DNA of 64,000 bases, from positions 62,001-126,000 of the forward strand of contig NZ_PDUD01000011.1 in NCBI RefSeq assembly GCF_002646595.1, given 5' to 3'. The translations under genes were made by a program, and so were the position numbers. The DNA comes from Flavilitoribacter nigricans DSM 23189 = NBRC 102662 (lineage in GTDB: Bacteria; Bacteroidota; Bacteroidia; Chitinophagales; Saprospiraceae). The notes beneath the pieces were generated by a model, which saw only the letters and a list, made by a program, of their open reading frames with translations, did not search any database and was not told where the DNA came from. Below are positions 17,098-26,546 of this stretch, piece after piece; within the stretch, counting starts at the first letter, position 1; the number at the start of each line of letters is the position of its first letter.

Positions 17098-19365
17098 TTG
17101 ATAAATTTTGATTTCTTGAATAAGGCAATTGATCATTTAGAAGGGTTATACCGCGATTTTTTCGCAAAAATGGAGCAGGGTTTCTGTATCCTGGATCTGA
17201 TATTTGATCGGGATGGAAAGCCGGTAGACTATCGATTTTTGGCGGCTAATCCGGCCTTCAAGGACCAAAGCGGTCTGTCCTATCCCGTGGGAAAAACGAT
17301 CAAGGAACTGGTCCCGAATATTGAAGAGAAATGGGTAGAGCGTTACGGTCATATTGCGCTCTCGGGGGAGTCCATGCAGTTTATTGAGGGATCCGAAGCC
17401 CTGGGGCGCTGGTTTGAAGTATCCGCTTACCGCCTGGGAGATGAGGATAGCCGTAAAGTCGCGCTGATCTTTACCGATATTACCATGCGAAAAAAGCAGG
17501 AATCGGAGTTGTGGCAACTGAAAGATCAATTGTCAAATATTGTAGATAATGCCGGTAGCGGATTAATGCTATTCGATTCAAAAGGCCACGTACTACAAGC
17601 CAATCATCTGGCCGCAATGTACCAGGGATACCAGTCCAGAGAAGAGTTGCTGAATATCTCCATGATCCAGAATAGCCGGCGTTTCTACGAAAAATTCGAT
17701 GTGCTCGATGAGAACGGAGAACCCTTTAATCCCGACGACTCCCCGGTAAAGCGTGCCTTCTTTGGAGAAGAAAATCCACAGGTGACGATCATCCAGATCG
17801 ACCGGACCACCGGAAAAAAACGCTGGTTTCTGGCCCGAAGCCGTCGGATCGAGGTGACGCCGGATGATATCCAGATCCTTTTCATCATCAACGATATCAG
17901 TCTACAGAAGAAACACCAGCAGGTGGAAGCCAGTCTGTTGGCCACCGAGAACCGGTTCCGGCACATGGCCGATAATATTTCCCAGCTGGCCTGGATGACG
18001 GATGAAAAGGGATCGATCTTCTGGTATAATGAGCGCTGGTTCAGCTATACCGGCACCACGCTGGACGAAATGAAAGGCTGGGGCTGGACCAAAGTGCATC
18101 ATCCGGATCACGTCAATCGGGTAGTTAAAAAGATCAATCGGTGCTTTGCGGAGGGACGAAATTGGGAGGATACCTTCCCCCTGCGCAGCCGGAACGGCGA
18201 ATACCGCTGGTTCCTTTCCCGGGCAGTGGTCATCCGCAATGTACGCGGCGAGATCACCAATTGGTTCGGTACGAATACGGATATTACCGATCAGTTGCAG
18301 GCCAGCGAAAAGCTTAGCTACCAGAAAGGTTTGCTGGAAGCGCAGCACAAAACCTCCCCGATGGGTATCCTGGTGGTGGATCCGGATCAGCGGATCCTGA
18401 TGTACAACCAGCGGTTCGAAGAGATCCACCGGCTGGACGGGACGGTAGATCTGGTGGGCAAACACGAGAGCCTGTTGCGGGAGCTTACCCGCAGATTGTT
18501 CAAGGACAGATCCCGCCCCGAATCTACTCTGGAAAAGATCTATTCCACCCGAGCCCAAAGTCACGATAAAATGTACTTTAAAGACGGCCGGATCATTGAG
18601 TGGTTCGGTGCACCCGTCCTGGGAGAAAAGGGGGAATACTTCGGGTATGCCTTTTCCTACATTGACGTGACCGAACAGGAGAACCTACTGCGCCAGAAAG
18701 ATGAATTCCTGGCCGTGGCCAGTCATGAGCTCAAGACGCCGGTTACCAGTATTCTGGCTTATACGCAGTTGTTGCAGCGGCAGTTCGAAAACTCGGACGA
18801 TCTGCTGACCTACCAGATGCTGACGAAGATCAATCAACAGATCAACCGCCTGACCGTACTCATCAACGACCTGCTGGACGCTACCAAGATCGAACAGGGG
18901 AAACTCAGTTTGCGCAAGGAAGAGTTTGATTTTAATGAAATGGTCCAGGAAATGGTTGAGGAGGTGCAACGGATTTCTTCCAGTCATAAGATTTCGATCC
19001 GGTCGGAGGAAAACCGTTCCGTTTTTGCGGACCGGGATCGCCTTGGGCAGGTCGTTATCAACTTTCTTACCAACGCCATAAAGTATTCCCCGCAGGCCGA
19101 CCGGGTGGATGTCGCCATCGAATACATGCCGGACAAAGTCCGCCTGTCGGTTACGGATTACGGTATGGGCCTCAGTGAAAAGGACGCCCAGATGGTTTTT
19201 GAGCGTTTCTTCCGCGTAGAAGGAAAAGATCGGGAGACCTTTTCCGGGCTGGGGCTGGGCCTCTTCATCTCTTCGGAGATCGTACAGCGGCACGGTGGTA
19301 AAATAGGGGTAGATAGTACTTTTGGCGAGGGCTCCTGCTTCTACTTTTTGTTGCCTCTTGGCTAA
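17098..19365 (+). CDS. Multi-PAS sensor histidine kinase
   Basis: 755 residues with a TTG start at 17098. The first in-frame ATG (17170) would cut into the first PAS domain, whose helix reads YRDFFAKMEQGFCIL. Four PAS domains follow one another at about 10-135, 140-275, 285-410 (PAS_3 type, NISQLAWMTDEKGSIFWYN) and 415-530. Then come HisKA with H543 in ASHELKTP, and HATPase_c with N box VINFLTNAIKYSP, G1 DYGMGL and G2 GLGLGLF. No membrane helix is present, so it senses a cytoplasmic signal. The response regulator 239 bp downstream is the probable partner. Confidence 0.93.
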   Translation: MINFDFLNKAIDHLEGLYRDFFAKMEQGFCILDLIFDRDGKPVDYRFLAANPAFKDQSGLSYPVGKTIKELVPNIEEKWVERYGHIALSGESMQFIEGSEALGRWFEVSAYRLGDEDSRKVALIFTDITMRKKQESELWQLKDQLSNIVDNAGSGLMLFDSKGHVLQANHLAAMYQGYQSREELLNISMIQNSRRFYEKFDVLDENGEPFNPDDSPVKRAFFGEENPQVTIIQIDRTTGKKRWFLARSRRIEVTPDDIQILFIINDISLQKKHQQVEASLLATENRFRHMADNISQLAWMTDEKGSIFWYNERWFSYTGTTLDEMKGWGWTKVHHPDHVNRVVKKINRCFAEGRNWEDTFPLRSRNGEYRWFLSRAVVIRNVRGEITNWFGTNTDITDQLQASEKLSYQKGLLEAQHKTSPMGILVVDPDQRILMYNQRFEEIHRLDGTVDLVGKHESLLRELTRRLFKDRSRPESTLEKIYSTRAQSHDKMYFKDGRIIEWFGAPVLGEKGEYFGYAFSYIDVTEQENLLRQKDEFLAVASHELKTPVTSILAYTQLLQRQFENSDDLLTYQMLTKINQQINRLTVLINDLLDATKIEQGKLSLRKEEFDFNEMVQEMVEEVQRISSSHKISIRSEENRSVFADRDRLGQVVINFLTNAIKYSPQADRVDVAIEYMPDKVRLSVTDYGMGLSEKDAQMVFERFFRVEGKDRETFSGLGLGLFISSEIVQRHGGKIGVDSTFGEGSCFYFLLPLG

Positions 19366-19604
19366 ATTGACAAAAAATACACTACATTATATATGTACAC
19401 ACCCGGACCTTGTGATATTTTCCAATAAACAAATAGCCGGTAGGCCGGGTTACATTGATCATTGTGATCGCCGACCACAATGGCCTCCGTTCCGGGATTA
19501 TTTTTCTCCACTGTACAGGTCGATCGCTCCGTCTGCAGGAGATCACAGCAGTATGGATGGCTATTCGAAACACTATTGAACAATCGGTTTAACGCTCTTA
19601 ATCT

Positions 19605-19967
19605 ATGGCTGCTAAAAAGAAAATTATAATTGCTGATGATGATGCGGATATACTGGAGGTAACCAAGATCATACTGGAAGGATACGGTGGCTACGAGGTC
19701 GTGGTGATCGACCGGGGAGACGAATTGCTGAAACTGCAAGCCCCCATGCCGGACCTGATCCTGCTGGATCTCTGGATGTCCGGCTCCAACGGGGAAGAGA
19801 TCTGCCGCCAGTTAAAAAATAATGAATCGACCAGTTCTATTCCCATAATTATTTTTTCCGCCAATCGAGAACTGAAAGGCATTGCGGATGCCTGCGGGGC
19901 GAATGATTACCTGGCGAAACCCTACCAGATGGATGGTCTACTGGAGAAAATTGCCAGCTGGATCTAG
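19605..19967 (+). CDS. Single-domain response regulator (CheY-like)
   Basis: 120 residues, a receiver domain only. The acidic pocket is D11/D12, the phosphoacceptor D55 (LILLDLWMSG), the switch Ser S85 and the conserved lysine K105 (LAKPY). There is no output domain, so it must act through protein contacts or as part of a phosphorelay. It is encoded after the multi-PAS kinase in the same direction, which makes it the likely cognate partner. Length is normal for a stand-alone receiver. Confidence 0.93.
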   Translation: MAAKKKIIIADDDADILEVTKIILEGYGGYEVVVIDRGDELLKLQAPMPDLILLDLWMSGSNGEEICRQLKNNESTSSIPIIIFSANRELKGIADACGANDYLAKPYQMDGLLEKIASWI

Positions 19968-19988
19968 GGAATTATCCACGGCCGAAAC

Positions 19989-21641
19989 TCAGTCGGCCTC
20001 CACTGCTACCGTTGTAAAATCAAACTTGCTCACATCGAACAGACCAAGATCTGTGATCTTCAGATCGGGGATCACCGGCAGCGCGAGAAAAGACAGCACC
20101 ATAAAAGGAGCCTGCAGACCACCCGATAGTTCGGATTTTACCCATTCGTCAATCGCGCTGTACTGCCGGGCCAGGGTATATCCATCTTCCGGGCTCATCA
20201 GCCCGGCAATCGGCAGCGGCAATACCCGAACCTCCGACTCGTCATCTACGGCACTGACTCCGCCCTGCGCTTCGATCACGGCATTTACCGCCCGACAGAG
20301 GGCAATATCATTCGTACCTACGGCTACGATATTGTGAGAATCATGCGCTACGCTGGAGGCAATGGCACCGGTTTGTAAACCGAAACCGTGGACCAGGCCG
20401 AGGGCTACCGGAGCCCGTTCGGTATAGCGGTTTACTACGGCTATCTTTAGAATATCCCGGCTGGTATCGGGTTCCAGCCGGCCGTTTATGGTCTGTAAGG
20501 TCTCTTCCCGGCTTTCGGTTACGATCTGTCCGTCCAGGGCTCCAATGATCCGGCACCGGGCGGTGGGCTGGTCGCAGGGTAGTGCAAAATCCTCCGGGCG
20601 ACGTACCCGGGCTTTAAAGTGATTCAGGACCTTCCCGGTCTTCCTTGGAATAAGCGTTTTGCCATCTTTTGCTACGCATTGTCCGTCCAGCCAGGTTTCC
20701 CGCACGTGGAAGTCCTGGAGGTCCTGAACGATGATAAAATCGGCCGGATCGCCGACTTTGAGTTGGCCGACGGGCAAGCTGTAGTGGGCTACCGGATGGA
20801 CACAGGCCGCCCGCAGTACGTCGAACAGATCACATCCTCGGCCGACTGCCCGGGCAACCAGTTGGTTGATGTGTCCCCGGATGAGATCGTCCGGATGTTT
20901 GTCATCACTGCAGAACATGATCTGTTCCGGGAATTCGTTGATGAGTGGCCACAGGGCTGCAAAATTGCGGGCCGCACTGCCTTCCCGGATCAGGATCTTC
21001 ACCCCCAGCCTGGCCTTTTCCAGTCCTTCTTCGTAGGTGAAACATTCGTGGTCCGTCGTAATGCCGGCCCCGAAGTATTGTACGGCACCTTCACCCCTCA
21101 GACCCGGTGCGTGCCCGTCGATCGGTTTGTGCAGACGTTTGGCGGTAGCGATCTTGGCCATCACTTCCGGATCCTGCTGCAGGACCCCCGGAAAGTTCAT
21201 CATTTCCGACAGGTACGCGATCTCCGGATGTTGTAATAATTCAGCTACCGCCCGGGCATCGATGGTGGCACCGGCAGTTTCAAAACCGGTAGCCGGCACA
21301 CAGGAAGGAGCGCCGATGCAAAATTTGAACGGTACCTTACGTGCCTCCTCCAGCATATAGTGGACCCCTTCTACGCCCAGGACGTTGGCAATCTCGTGGG
21401 GATCCGAGACCGTAGCGACCGTTCCGTGGACGACCGCCAGGCGGGCAAATTCCGCGGGCGGCAACATGCTGCTTTCGATATGCACATGAGCGTCGACAAA
21501 ACCGGGCAGCAGGTATCCGGCACCTTCTACCGGCCTTTCCAGCCTTTCGATGCTACTGATCCGGTCGCCCTCTACACGCACGCGGGCGGGATAGATCGTT
21601 CTTTGTTCCAGGTCGACGAGCTGTATTTGTAATTGCATCAT
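19989..21641 (-). CDS. ade: Adenine deaminase
   Basis: 550 residues of the amidohydrolase superfamily, adenine deaminase (AdeC-type) branch. The enzyme converts adenine to hypoxanthine and ammonia for purine salvage. Metal-site motifs are visible: GFVDAHVHIESSM near residue 50, DGHAPGLRG near 175, HECFTYEE, and SDDKHPDDL near 245. Family-specific segments VSDPHEIANVLG, SYPVG-like HYSLPVGQLK and the C-terminal VAHDSHNIVAVG domain (about 400-470) are complete. The stop of the acyltransferase gene on the same strand abuts its start, so the two are probably co-transcribed. There are two adjacent Met codons, and either may start the protein. Confidence 0.95.
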   Translation of the reverse strand: MMQLQIQLVDLEQRTIYPARVRVEGDRISSIERLERPVEGAGYLLPGFVDAHVHIESSMLPPAEFARLAVVHGTVATVSDPHEIANVLGVEGVHYMLEEARKVPFKFCIGAPSCVPATGFETAGATIDARAVAELLQHPEIAYLSEMMNFPGVLQQDPEVMAKIATAKRLHKPIDGHAPGLRGEGAVQYFGAGITTDHECFTYEEGLEKARLGVKILIREGSAARNFAALWPLINEFPEQIMFCSDDKHPDDLIRGHINQLVARAVGRGCDLFDVLRAACVHPVAHYSLPVGQLKVGDPADFIIVQDLQDFHVRETWLDGQCVAKDGKTLIPRKTGKVLNHFKARVRRPEDFALPCDQPTARCRIIGALDGQIVTESREETLQTINGRLEPDTSRDILKIAVVNRYTERAPVALGLVHGFGLQTGAIASSVAHDSHNIVAVGTNDIALCRAVNAVIEAQGGVSAVDDESEVRVLPLPIAGLMSPEDGYTLARQYSAIDEWVKSELSGGLQAPFMVLSFLALPVIPDLKITDLGLFDVSKFDFTTVAVEAD

Positions 21642-22799
21642 TTAAATTCGGATAAAGATCTTCTTCTTATACAGGAAATAGCACAGATACCACATCACAC
21701 CCAAGGCCAGAAAGCTATTGAAAATAGCTATCCAGGCTTCACTGAATCCGATCGGCGCCAGAAAGCCATTGGCGAAGATCATGGTCTTTTTGGTCAGCCA
21801 CTGGTGTCCGATCGTCTCGGCGAAGAGATAGATGAAAATGGGATTCATACCCACTATAATGAACGTCCGGGCCCAGTCCTTATGGCCCTTGATATCGACA
21901 AACCAGTAAAAAAAGGCCAGTACGAGCAGACACCAGCCCCCGGATGCAAATACGAAGGAAGTGGTGGCGATGCGCTTAATGATCGGCGTTACTGCGGAAA
22001 AGTGCATGCCGTAACCGATGAACAGACCGATCGCTCCGGCGATAAGCAATGGTTTGACCGGATCCATTGAAGGGGCGGCCGGTGCCGATTGCTCCTTTCC
22101 TTCTATTTTGTTTTTACCTGACGGCGAAATATCGGAAAGTAAAAGTTTACCACAGATCGCGCCCCAGATCGTATGGGCCGCAGTTGGCAGGCAGTTGATC
22201 GTCACCCAGCCGCCTCCGGGATTGATCTTACCCATCAGGATCATATCCATATACGAACCGAAATTCTCATCCTTCACGAAAGGAGCGGCCGGGTCGTAGG
22301 TGCGGTACAATAATTCAGTGAGCAGGAGCAGTCCGATCGATACCGCCAATTGGGTTTGCCATTTGAGCCGCATCAGCAGGAAGGTCACCAGAATGGTAAA
22401 GGATAACTGGGTGAGTACATTCCAGAGTTCCCAGACGATCCGGTCGCGGTAGATGCAGTGCAGACCCACACCGAACAGCAGCAGCAGAAAACAACGGATC
22501 AGAATATGCCGGAAGGCTTCCGACCAGGTATCACCGCGTTTGAGCCGCGCGCGCAGGGAAAACGGCATCGCCACCCCTACGATGAACATGAAAAACGGCT
22601 GGATGAGATCCCAGAACCGCAGACCGGCCCAGGGATGGTGGTGGAACTGACGAATGATATGTCCGCCGAGGCTCTCTTCCGAAAAGTAGCCGCTGAAGGC
22701 CGCGTAAACGCCGGCCGCTTCGGCAACGAGTAAAAACATAGTGATGCCCCGGTAGGTGTCCAGCGAAGTGAGGCGGTTGCTTGGTAATGGTTGGCTCAT
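21642..22799 (-). CDS. DUF5009/heparan-alpha-glucosaminide acetyltransferase-like membrane protein
   Basis: 385 residues with about ten membrane helices. The start LTSLDTYRGITMFLLVAEAAG and RFWDLIQPFFMFIVGVAMPF are characteristic of the HGSNAT/NagX-like acyltransferase group (DUF5009), where DxxRG and the downstream HHPW are conserved (here HHHPWAGLRFWD). Members transfer acetyl groups across membranes to amino sugars or similar acceptors. It is encoded immediately before adenine deaminase with no gap. A role in cell-envelope or glycan modification is inferred, and the acceptor is unknown. Confidence 0.88.
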   Translation of the reverse strand: MSQPLPSNRLTSLDTYRGITMFLLVAEAAGVYAAFSGYFSEESLGGHIIRQFHHHPWAGLRFWDLIQPFFMFIVGVAMPFSLRARLKRGDTWSEAFRHILIRCFLLLLFGVGLHCIYRDRIVWELWNVLTQLSFTILVTFLLMRLKWQTQLAVSIGLLLLTELLYRTYDPAAPFVKDENFGSYMDMILMGKINPGGGWVTINCLPTAAHTIWGAICGKLLLSDISPSGKNKIEGKEQSAPAAPSMDPVKPLLIAGAIGLFIGYGMHFSAVTPIIKRIATTSFVFASGGWCLLVLAFFYWFVDIKGHKDWARTFIIVGMNPIFIYLFAETIGHQWLTKKTMIFANGFLAPIGFSEAWIAIFNSFLALGVMWYLCYFLYKKKIFIRI

Positions 22800-22891
22800 G
22801 TTGTTTTGATGTTTAGTAGTATTGAGGTTCCGGTGTCTGCGGAGAAGACGCTAAACCGGCCGGGAATACTTAAAATGCCCGGAATTTGTCC

Positions 22892-24022
22892 TTACTTCGG
22901 TGGCGATAAGATCCTCAGGGCGTTATCCCGGTACACTTTTTCCAGTACTTCGGGCGGCAATCCGTAACCATTCATAGACCAGTGATAACTGGAAATATTG
23001 TGGTCGTAAAAGTGCTCATCCTCCGATTCCAGAATGCGGAAGGTCGTGCGGTACATTTCGGGGTCGGTACCCATATCCGTTCCGTAGACCAGCCGGTCTT
23101 GGTATTGTTGAAAAAAGCGGTTGACCGTACGCGGGATGGCTGCCGTTTCCGCGTAGCGGGCACCAATATCGGCGTAGAGGTTGGGATACCGGTCAAACAT
23201 GCCCCCGAGGATGGAAAGGTCGTAGGAGCAATTCGCGTAGTGGCAGGCGATGAAGGTAGTATTGGGATTGGCTTTTACGGCATTATCGAGCGTTTGTACC
23301 GTCTCGCCGTGCCCGAGGATCCCCTCCTGGTTATCCAGGCGCCATTTGAAGGCATTCATCAATCCGTCATTTTGGGCGTTCATATCATCGTACATCCAGA
23401 TCGGTTCGGCTACGTGGATACTGATGGGGATCCCCAATTCGCCGCATTTCTCGATAAGCGGCTTCATGCGCGGATCATCGATGTGCATGCCGTAGGCCGG
23501 AGTGGGTTTGGAGTAGAATAACCCCTTCCCTTTATCTCCCAGTTCACCCACGCCGCGGGCACCCGCCTGCACGCAACGCTCCAGTTCGGCGACGGCCGCC
23601 GGGCCGAAACCGGGATCTTCAAAACCGGTATAGTCAAAGCCGCAGAATAGAATGAAGCGATCGGGATATTTGGAAAAGAGCCGGGCCAGGGTATCGAAAC
23701 GGGCACCGGTGGCATAGGTCATCACCACGCTTTTGTCGAGCCCGACCTCATCCATGATCTGTACCCACTCGTCCAGTTCCGCTTCATTGTCCACATAGGG
23801 ATGAGCGTGCAGATCGATGGCCGGGAAGCGGGCTTTTTCCACCCGGGTGGCCGGCATCTGGTAGCGGGATACGGGTTTAAAATCACTGAGTTTAAGGGTC
23901 TCCACCGGATGGCTCTCTTCGGACGATCCGGCGGTTTCCGGTGGGGCCGGATCTCCGGCACAGGAAGTACCCATCCACAATACCAGGAGGATGAGCAGGG
24001 AGGTTGTTGGTATTTTTCGCAT
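22892..24022 (-). CDS. Exported amidohydrolase (amidohydrolase-2 family) lipoprotein
   Basis: 376 residues from the ATG at 24020-24022. The lipobox in LVLWMGTSC (Cys near residue 20) predicts a lipid-anchored envelope protein. The body is a TIM-barrel metal hydrolase of the amidohydrolase-2 (ACMSD-like) group: FPAIDLHAHPYV gives the first metal pair, GIPISIHVAEP and FIACHYANCSYD supply further ligands, and RLVYGTDMG gives the closing Asp. Such proteins decarboxylate or hydrolyse cyclic and aromatic acids, but the substrate is not readable here. It is not closely packed with its neighbours. Confidence 0.88.
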   Translation of the reverse strand: MRKIPTTSLLILLVLWMGTSCAGDPAPPETAGSSEESHPVETLKLSDFKPVSRYQMPATRVEKARFPAIDLHAHPYVDNEAELDEWVQIMDEVGLDKSVVMTYATGARFDTLARLFSKYPDRFILFCGFDYTGFEDPGFGPAAVAELERCVQAGARGVGELGDKGKGLFYSKPTPAYGMHIDDPRMKPLIEKCGELGIPISIHVAEPIWMYDDMNAQNDGLMNAFKWRLDNQEGILGHGETVQTLDNAVKANPNTTFIACHYANCSYDLSILGGMFDRYPNLYADIGARYAETAAIPRTVNRFFQQYQDRLVYGTDMGTDPEMYRTTFRILESEDEHFYDHNISSYHWSMNGYGLPPEVLEKVYRDNALRILSPPK

Positions 24023-24281
24023 GTTAAAGGGCTTGAGGCATTTGGAGCTATACGTGGAGCGCTGCACGGGATAAGGGGATGGATGAGAGGGGGAATGTTA
24101 CGATAACATTTGTTCCGGTAGTCGTAGTGGCCGGTTGCTGATCGTGTTATCTCCCTGGCATCCAGTCTCCTCCTTATTGGCCCCGGCCTAACCATAGCTG
24201 ACGCGAATTGATCTAGCGCTGAGGTGTTTTGCACCGTCAGAATTATTAAATCGTTTCGGTCAATGTAGGCTGTACTCAAAT

Positions 24282-24344
24282 TGGTTTGGCCCTGACTGGG
24301 TTTGACACGTCAGGACCCGAACCAGTTTTACGCCAGTATACAAT
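24282..24344. repeat. Dispersed palindromic element, copy A
   Basis: TGGTTTGGCCCTGAC at 24282-24296 and CAGTATACAAT at 24334-24344 recur at 35899-35913 (one difference) and 35951-35961 (identical), 52 bp apart start to start in both places. In this copy the first half pairs with GTCAGGACCCGAACCA (24310-24325) to form a long imperfect stem. It lies upstream of the DUF4212/symporter operon. The rest of the 24023-24432 gap shows nothing else. Confidence 0.6.
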
Positions 24345-24432
24345 GTATTGAAAAAATTGAAAAAGTAAGCGACTATTGCTTAAATTAAGCGCGGAAAACA
24401 AAGATCAACTAACAAGAATTGCAACACCTAAC

Positions 24433-24690
24433 ATGACCAACGAAAAGCGCCAAGCCTACTGGCGAAGGAACCTTCGCTATCTTTTTATTCTCTTATTTAT
24501 TTGGTTTCTAGTTTCTTATGTTTTTGGGATCTTTCTGGTAGAACCACTCAACCAGATCCGGTTGGGAGGCTTCAAGTTGGGCTTCTGGTTCGCCCAACAA
24601 GGGTCGATCTACGTATTTGTCGTCCTGATCTTCGTGTACGTCCGCTGGATGAACAAGCTGGACAAGGAGTTCGATGTAGACGAAATCTAG
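24433..24690 (+). CDS. DUF4212 family small subunit of a sodium:solute symporter
   Basis: 85 residues from the ATG at 24433 (MTNEKRQAYWRRNLRY). The upstream in-frame Met gives an unlikely 19-residue extension. There are two membrane helices (about 18-38 and 57-75) with the family features RNLRYLFILLFIWFLVSYVFG and LGFWFAQQGSIYVFVVLIFVYV. DUF4212 proteins are encoded directly before VC_2705-type symporters and are thought to be an accessory subunit. The large subunit follows 78 bp downstream. Confidence 0.93.
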   Translation: MTNEKRQAYWRRNLRYLFILLFIWFLVSYVFGIFLVEPLNQIRLGGFKLGFWFAQQGSIYVFVVLIFVYVRWMNKLDKEFDVDEI

Positions 24691-24768
24691 CATTAGGTAC
24701 CGGAAGGCGACCGCCGGCCTTATTGCACTAATCGAAAGCCCGGTTCCCGAAACCTTAAAAACAAAATT

Positions 24769-26463
24769 ATGAGCGTCCTCACGTGGACTATTATACTAGT
24801 CAGTATCACCTTTGCCCTGTATATCGGAATTGCCATTTGGTCCAGGGCGGGATCTACCAAAGATTTTTATGTGGCCGGCGGCGGCGTTTCCCCGCTGGCT
24901 AACGGAATGGCTACGGCGGCCGACTGGATGTCGGCGGCCTCTTTTATTTCTATGGCCGGCCTGATCTCTTTTATGGGATACGATGGCGGCGTTTACCTGA
25001 TGGGCTGGACGGGTGGCTATGTGCTGCTGGCCCTGCTCCTGGCACCCTATCTGCGCAAGTTTGGGAAGTTTACGGTACCGGATTTTATCGGGGACCGCTA
25101 CTATTCGAATGTGGCGCGAACGGTGGCCGTCATTTGCGCGGTGATCGTTTCCTTTACCTACGTAGCCGGTCAGATGCGCGGGGTAGGGGTGGTCTTTTCG
25201 CGCTTTTTGGAGGTGGATATCAATACGGGGGTTTACATCGGTATGGCGCTGGTGTTTGTTTACGCCGTGCTGGGTGGCATGAAAGGTATTACCTACACCC
25301 AGGTGGCGCAGTACTGCGTGCTGATCTTCGCCTACATGGTCCCGGCGTTTTTCATTTCGATGATCATGACCGGGAATATCATTCCGCAGTTCGGTTTCGG
25401 AGATACGATAAACGACGGCTCCGGAATGTACCTGCTGGACAAACTGGATCAACTGCATACCGATCTAGGATTCGCCGAATATACGAGTGGTTCTAAATCC
25501 ATGATCGATGTGTTTGCCATCACCTTTGCCCTGATGGTTGGTACGGCCGGACTGCCGCACGTGATCGTACGGTTCTTCACCGTACCCAAAGTGAGTGATG
25601 CCCGGAAATCGGCCGGTTACGCGCTCCTGTTTATTGCCGTGCTGTACACGATGGCCCCGGCGATTGCCGCTTTTGCCCGGACCAACCTGATCAATACGGT
25701 CAGCGAGCAACCCTACGCGGAAATGCCGCAATGGTTTACCAGTTGGGAAGAAACGGAACTCATCAAATTCAACGATAAAAACGGGGACGGTATCATTCAA
25801 TATGTCGCTAATCCCGAAGCGAACGAACTTACCATCGATGCGGACATCATGGTACTGGCCAATCCCGAAATCGCCAACCTGCCCAACTGGGTGATCGCCC
25901 TTGTAGCGGCGGGTGGCCTGGCCGCAGCTTTGTCCACGGCAGCCGGTCTGCTCCTGGTAATCTCGGCGGCTATTTCCCACGATCTTATCAAGAAACAGAT
26001 CAACCCGGATATCTCCGATAAAGCGGAGTTGTGGTGGGCCCGGGGCGGCGCCGTTTTTGCGGTGATCGTGGCCGGTTATTTCGGCATCAACCCGCCCGGG
26101 TTTGTGGCGGCAACGGTCGCGTTGGCCTTCGGTCTGGCCGCTTCGTCTTTCTTCCCCGCCATTATTCTGGGCATTTTTGACAAACGGATGAACCGGGAGG
26201 GCGCCGTGGCCGGTATGGTGGTCGGTATCCTGCTGATGCTCTTCTATATGGTCAAATACAAACTCCAGGGCTTCGGAGGCGGTACGCCTGACGACTGGTG
26301 GCTGGGTATCTCACCGGAAGGTTTCGGTACCGTGGCCATGGTTTTCAACCTGGTGGTTGCCGTAGTGGTGTCCCGCATGACCGCTGCTCCGCCGGAAGAT
26401 GTACAGGAACTCGTGGAGGACATCCGGATCCCACAGGGTGCGGGTGATGCTTCGGCGCATTAA
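24769..26463 (+). CDS. Sodium:solute symporter large subunit (VC_2705 type, acetate/monocarboxylate-like)
   Basis: 564 residues with about 13 membrane helices of the SSS family. Motifs include KDFYVAGGGVSPLANGMATAADWMSAASF, split across the first helices, and the late AAGGLAAALSTAAGLLLVISAAISHDL. The class is related to acetate permease ActP and is defined by its DUF4212 partner encoded upstream. Between two helices is a polar insert with an EF-hand-like loop, D336-K-N338-G-D340-G-I342. The substrate is probably a short organic acid (inference). A terminator separates it from the convergent VOC gene. Confidence 0.93.
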   Translation: MSVLTWTIILVSITFALYIGIAIWSRAGSTKDFYVAGGGVSPLANGMATAADWMSAASFISMAGLISFMGYDGGVYLMGWTGGYVLLALLLAPYLRKFGKFTVPDFIGDRYYSNVARTVAVICAVIVSFTYVAGQMRGVGVVFSRFLEVDINTGVYIGMALVFVYAVLGGMKGITYTQVAQYCVLIFAYMVPAFFISMIMTGNIIPQFGFGDTINDGSGMYLLDKLDQLHTDLGFAEYTSGSKSMIDVFAITFALMVGTAGLPHVIVRFFTVPKVSDARKSAGYALLFIAVLYTMAPAIAAFARTNLINTVSEQPYAEMPQWFTSWEETELIKFNDKNGDGIIQYVANPEANELTIDADIMVLANPEIANLPNWVIALVAAGGLAAALSTAAGLLLVISAAISHDLIKKQINPDISDKAELWWARGGAVFAVIVAGYFGINPPGFVAATVALAFGLAASSFFPAIILGIFDKRMNREGAVAGMVVGILLMLFYMVKYKLQGFGGGTPDDWWLGISPEGFGTVAMVFNLVVAVVVSRMTAAPPEDVQELVEDIRIPQGAGDASAH

Positions 26464-26493
26464 ATGGTGGAAAGTTGAATTATGGACCGGGAC

Positions 26494-26540
26494 CGGGAGT
26501 GGAACAGGCGGCTCGTACGCCATTTCACTCCCGATCTTTT
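26494..26540 (+). terminator. Terminator between the symporter and the VOC gene
   Basis: CGGGAGTG (26494-26501) pairs with CACTCCCG (26526-26533). An inner GGCG/CGCC stem sits in the loop and ATCTTTT follows. The genes converge here, so it may serve both directions. Confidence 0.58.
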
Positions 26541-26546
26541 GGGACA

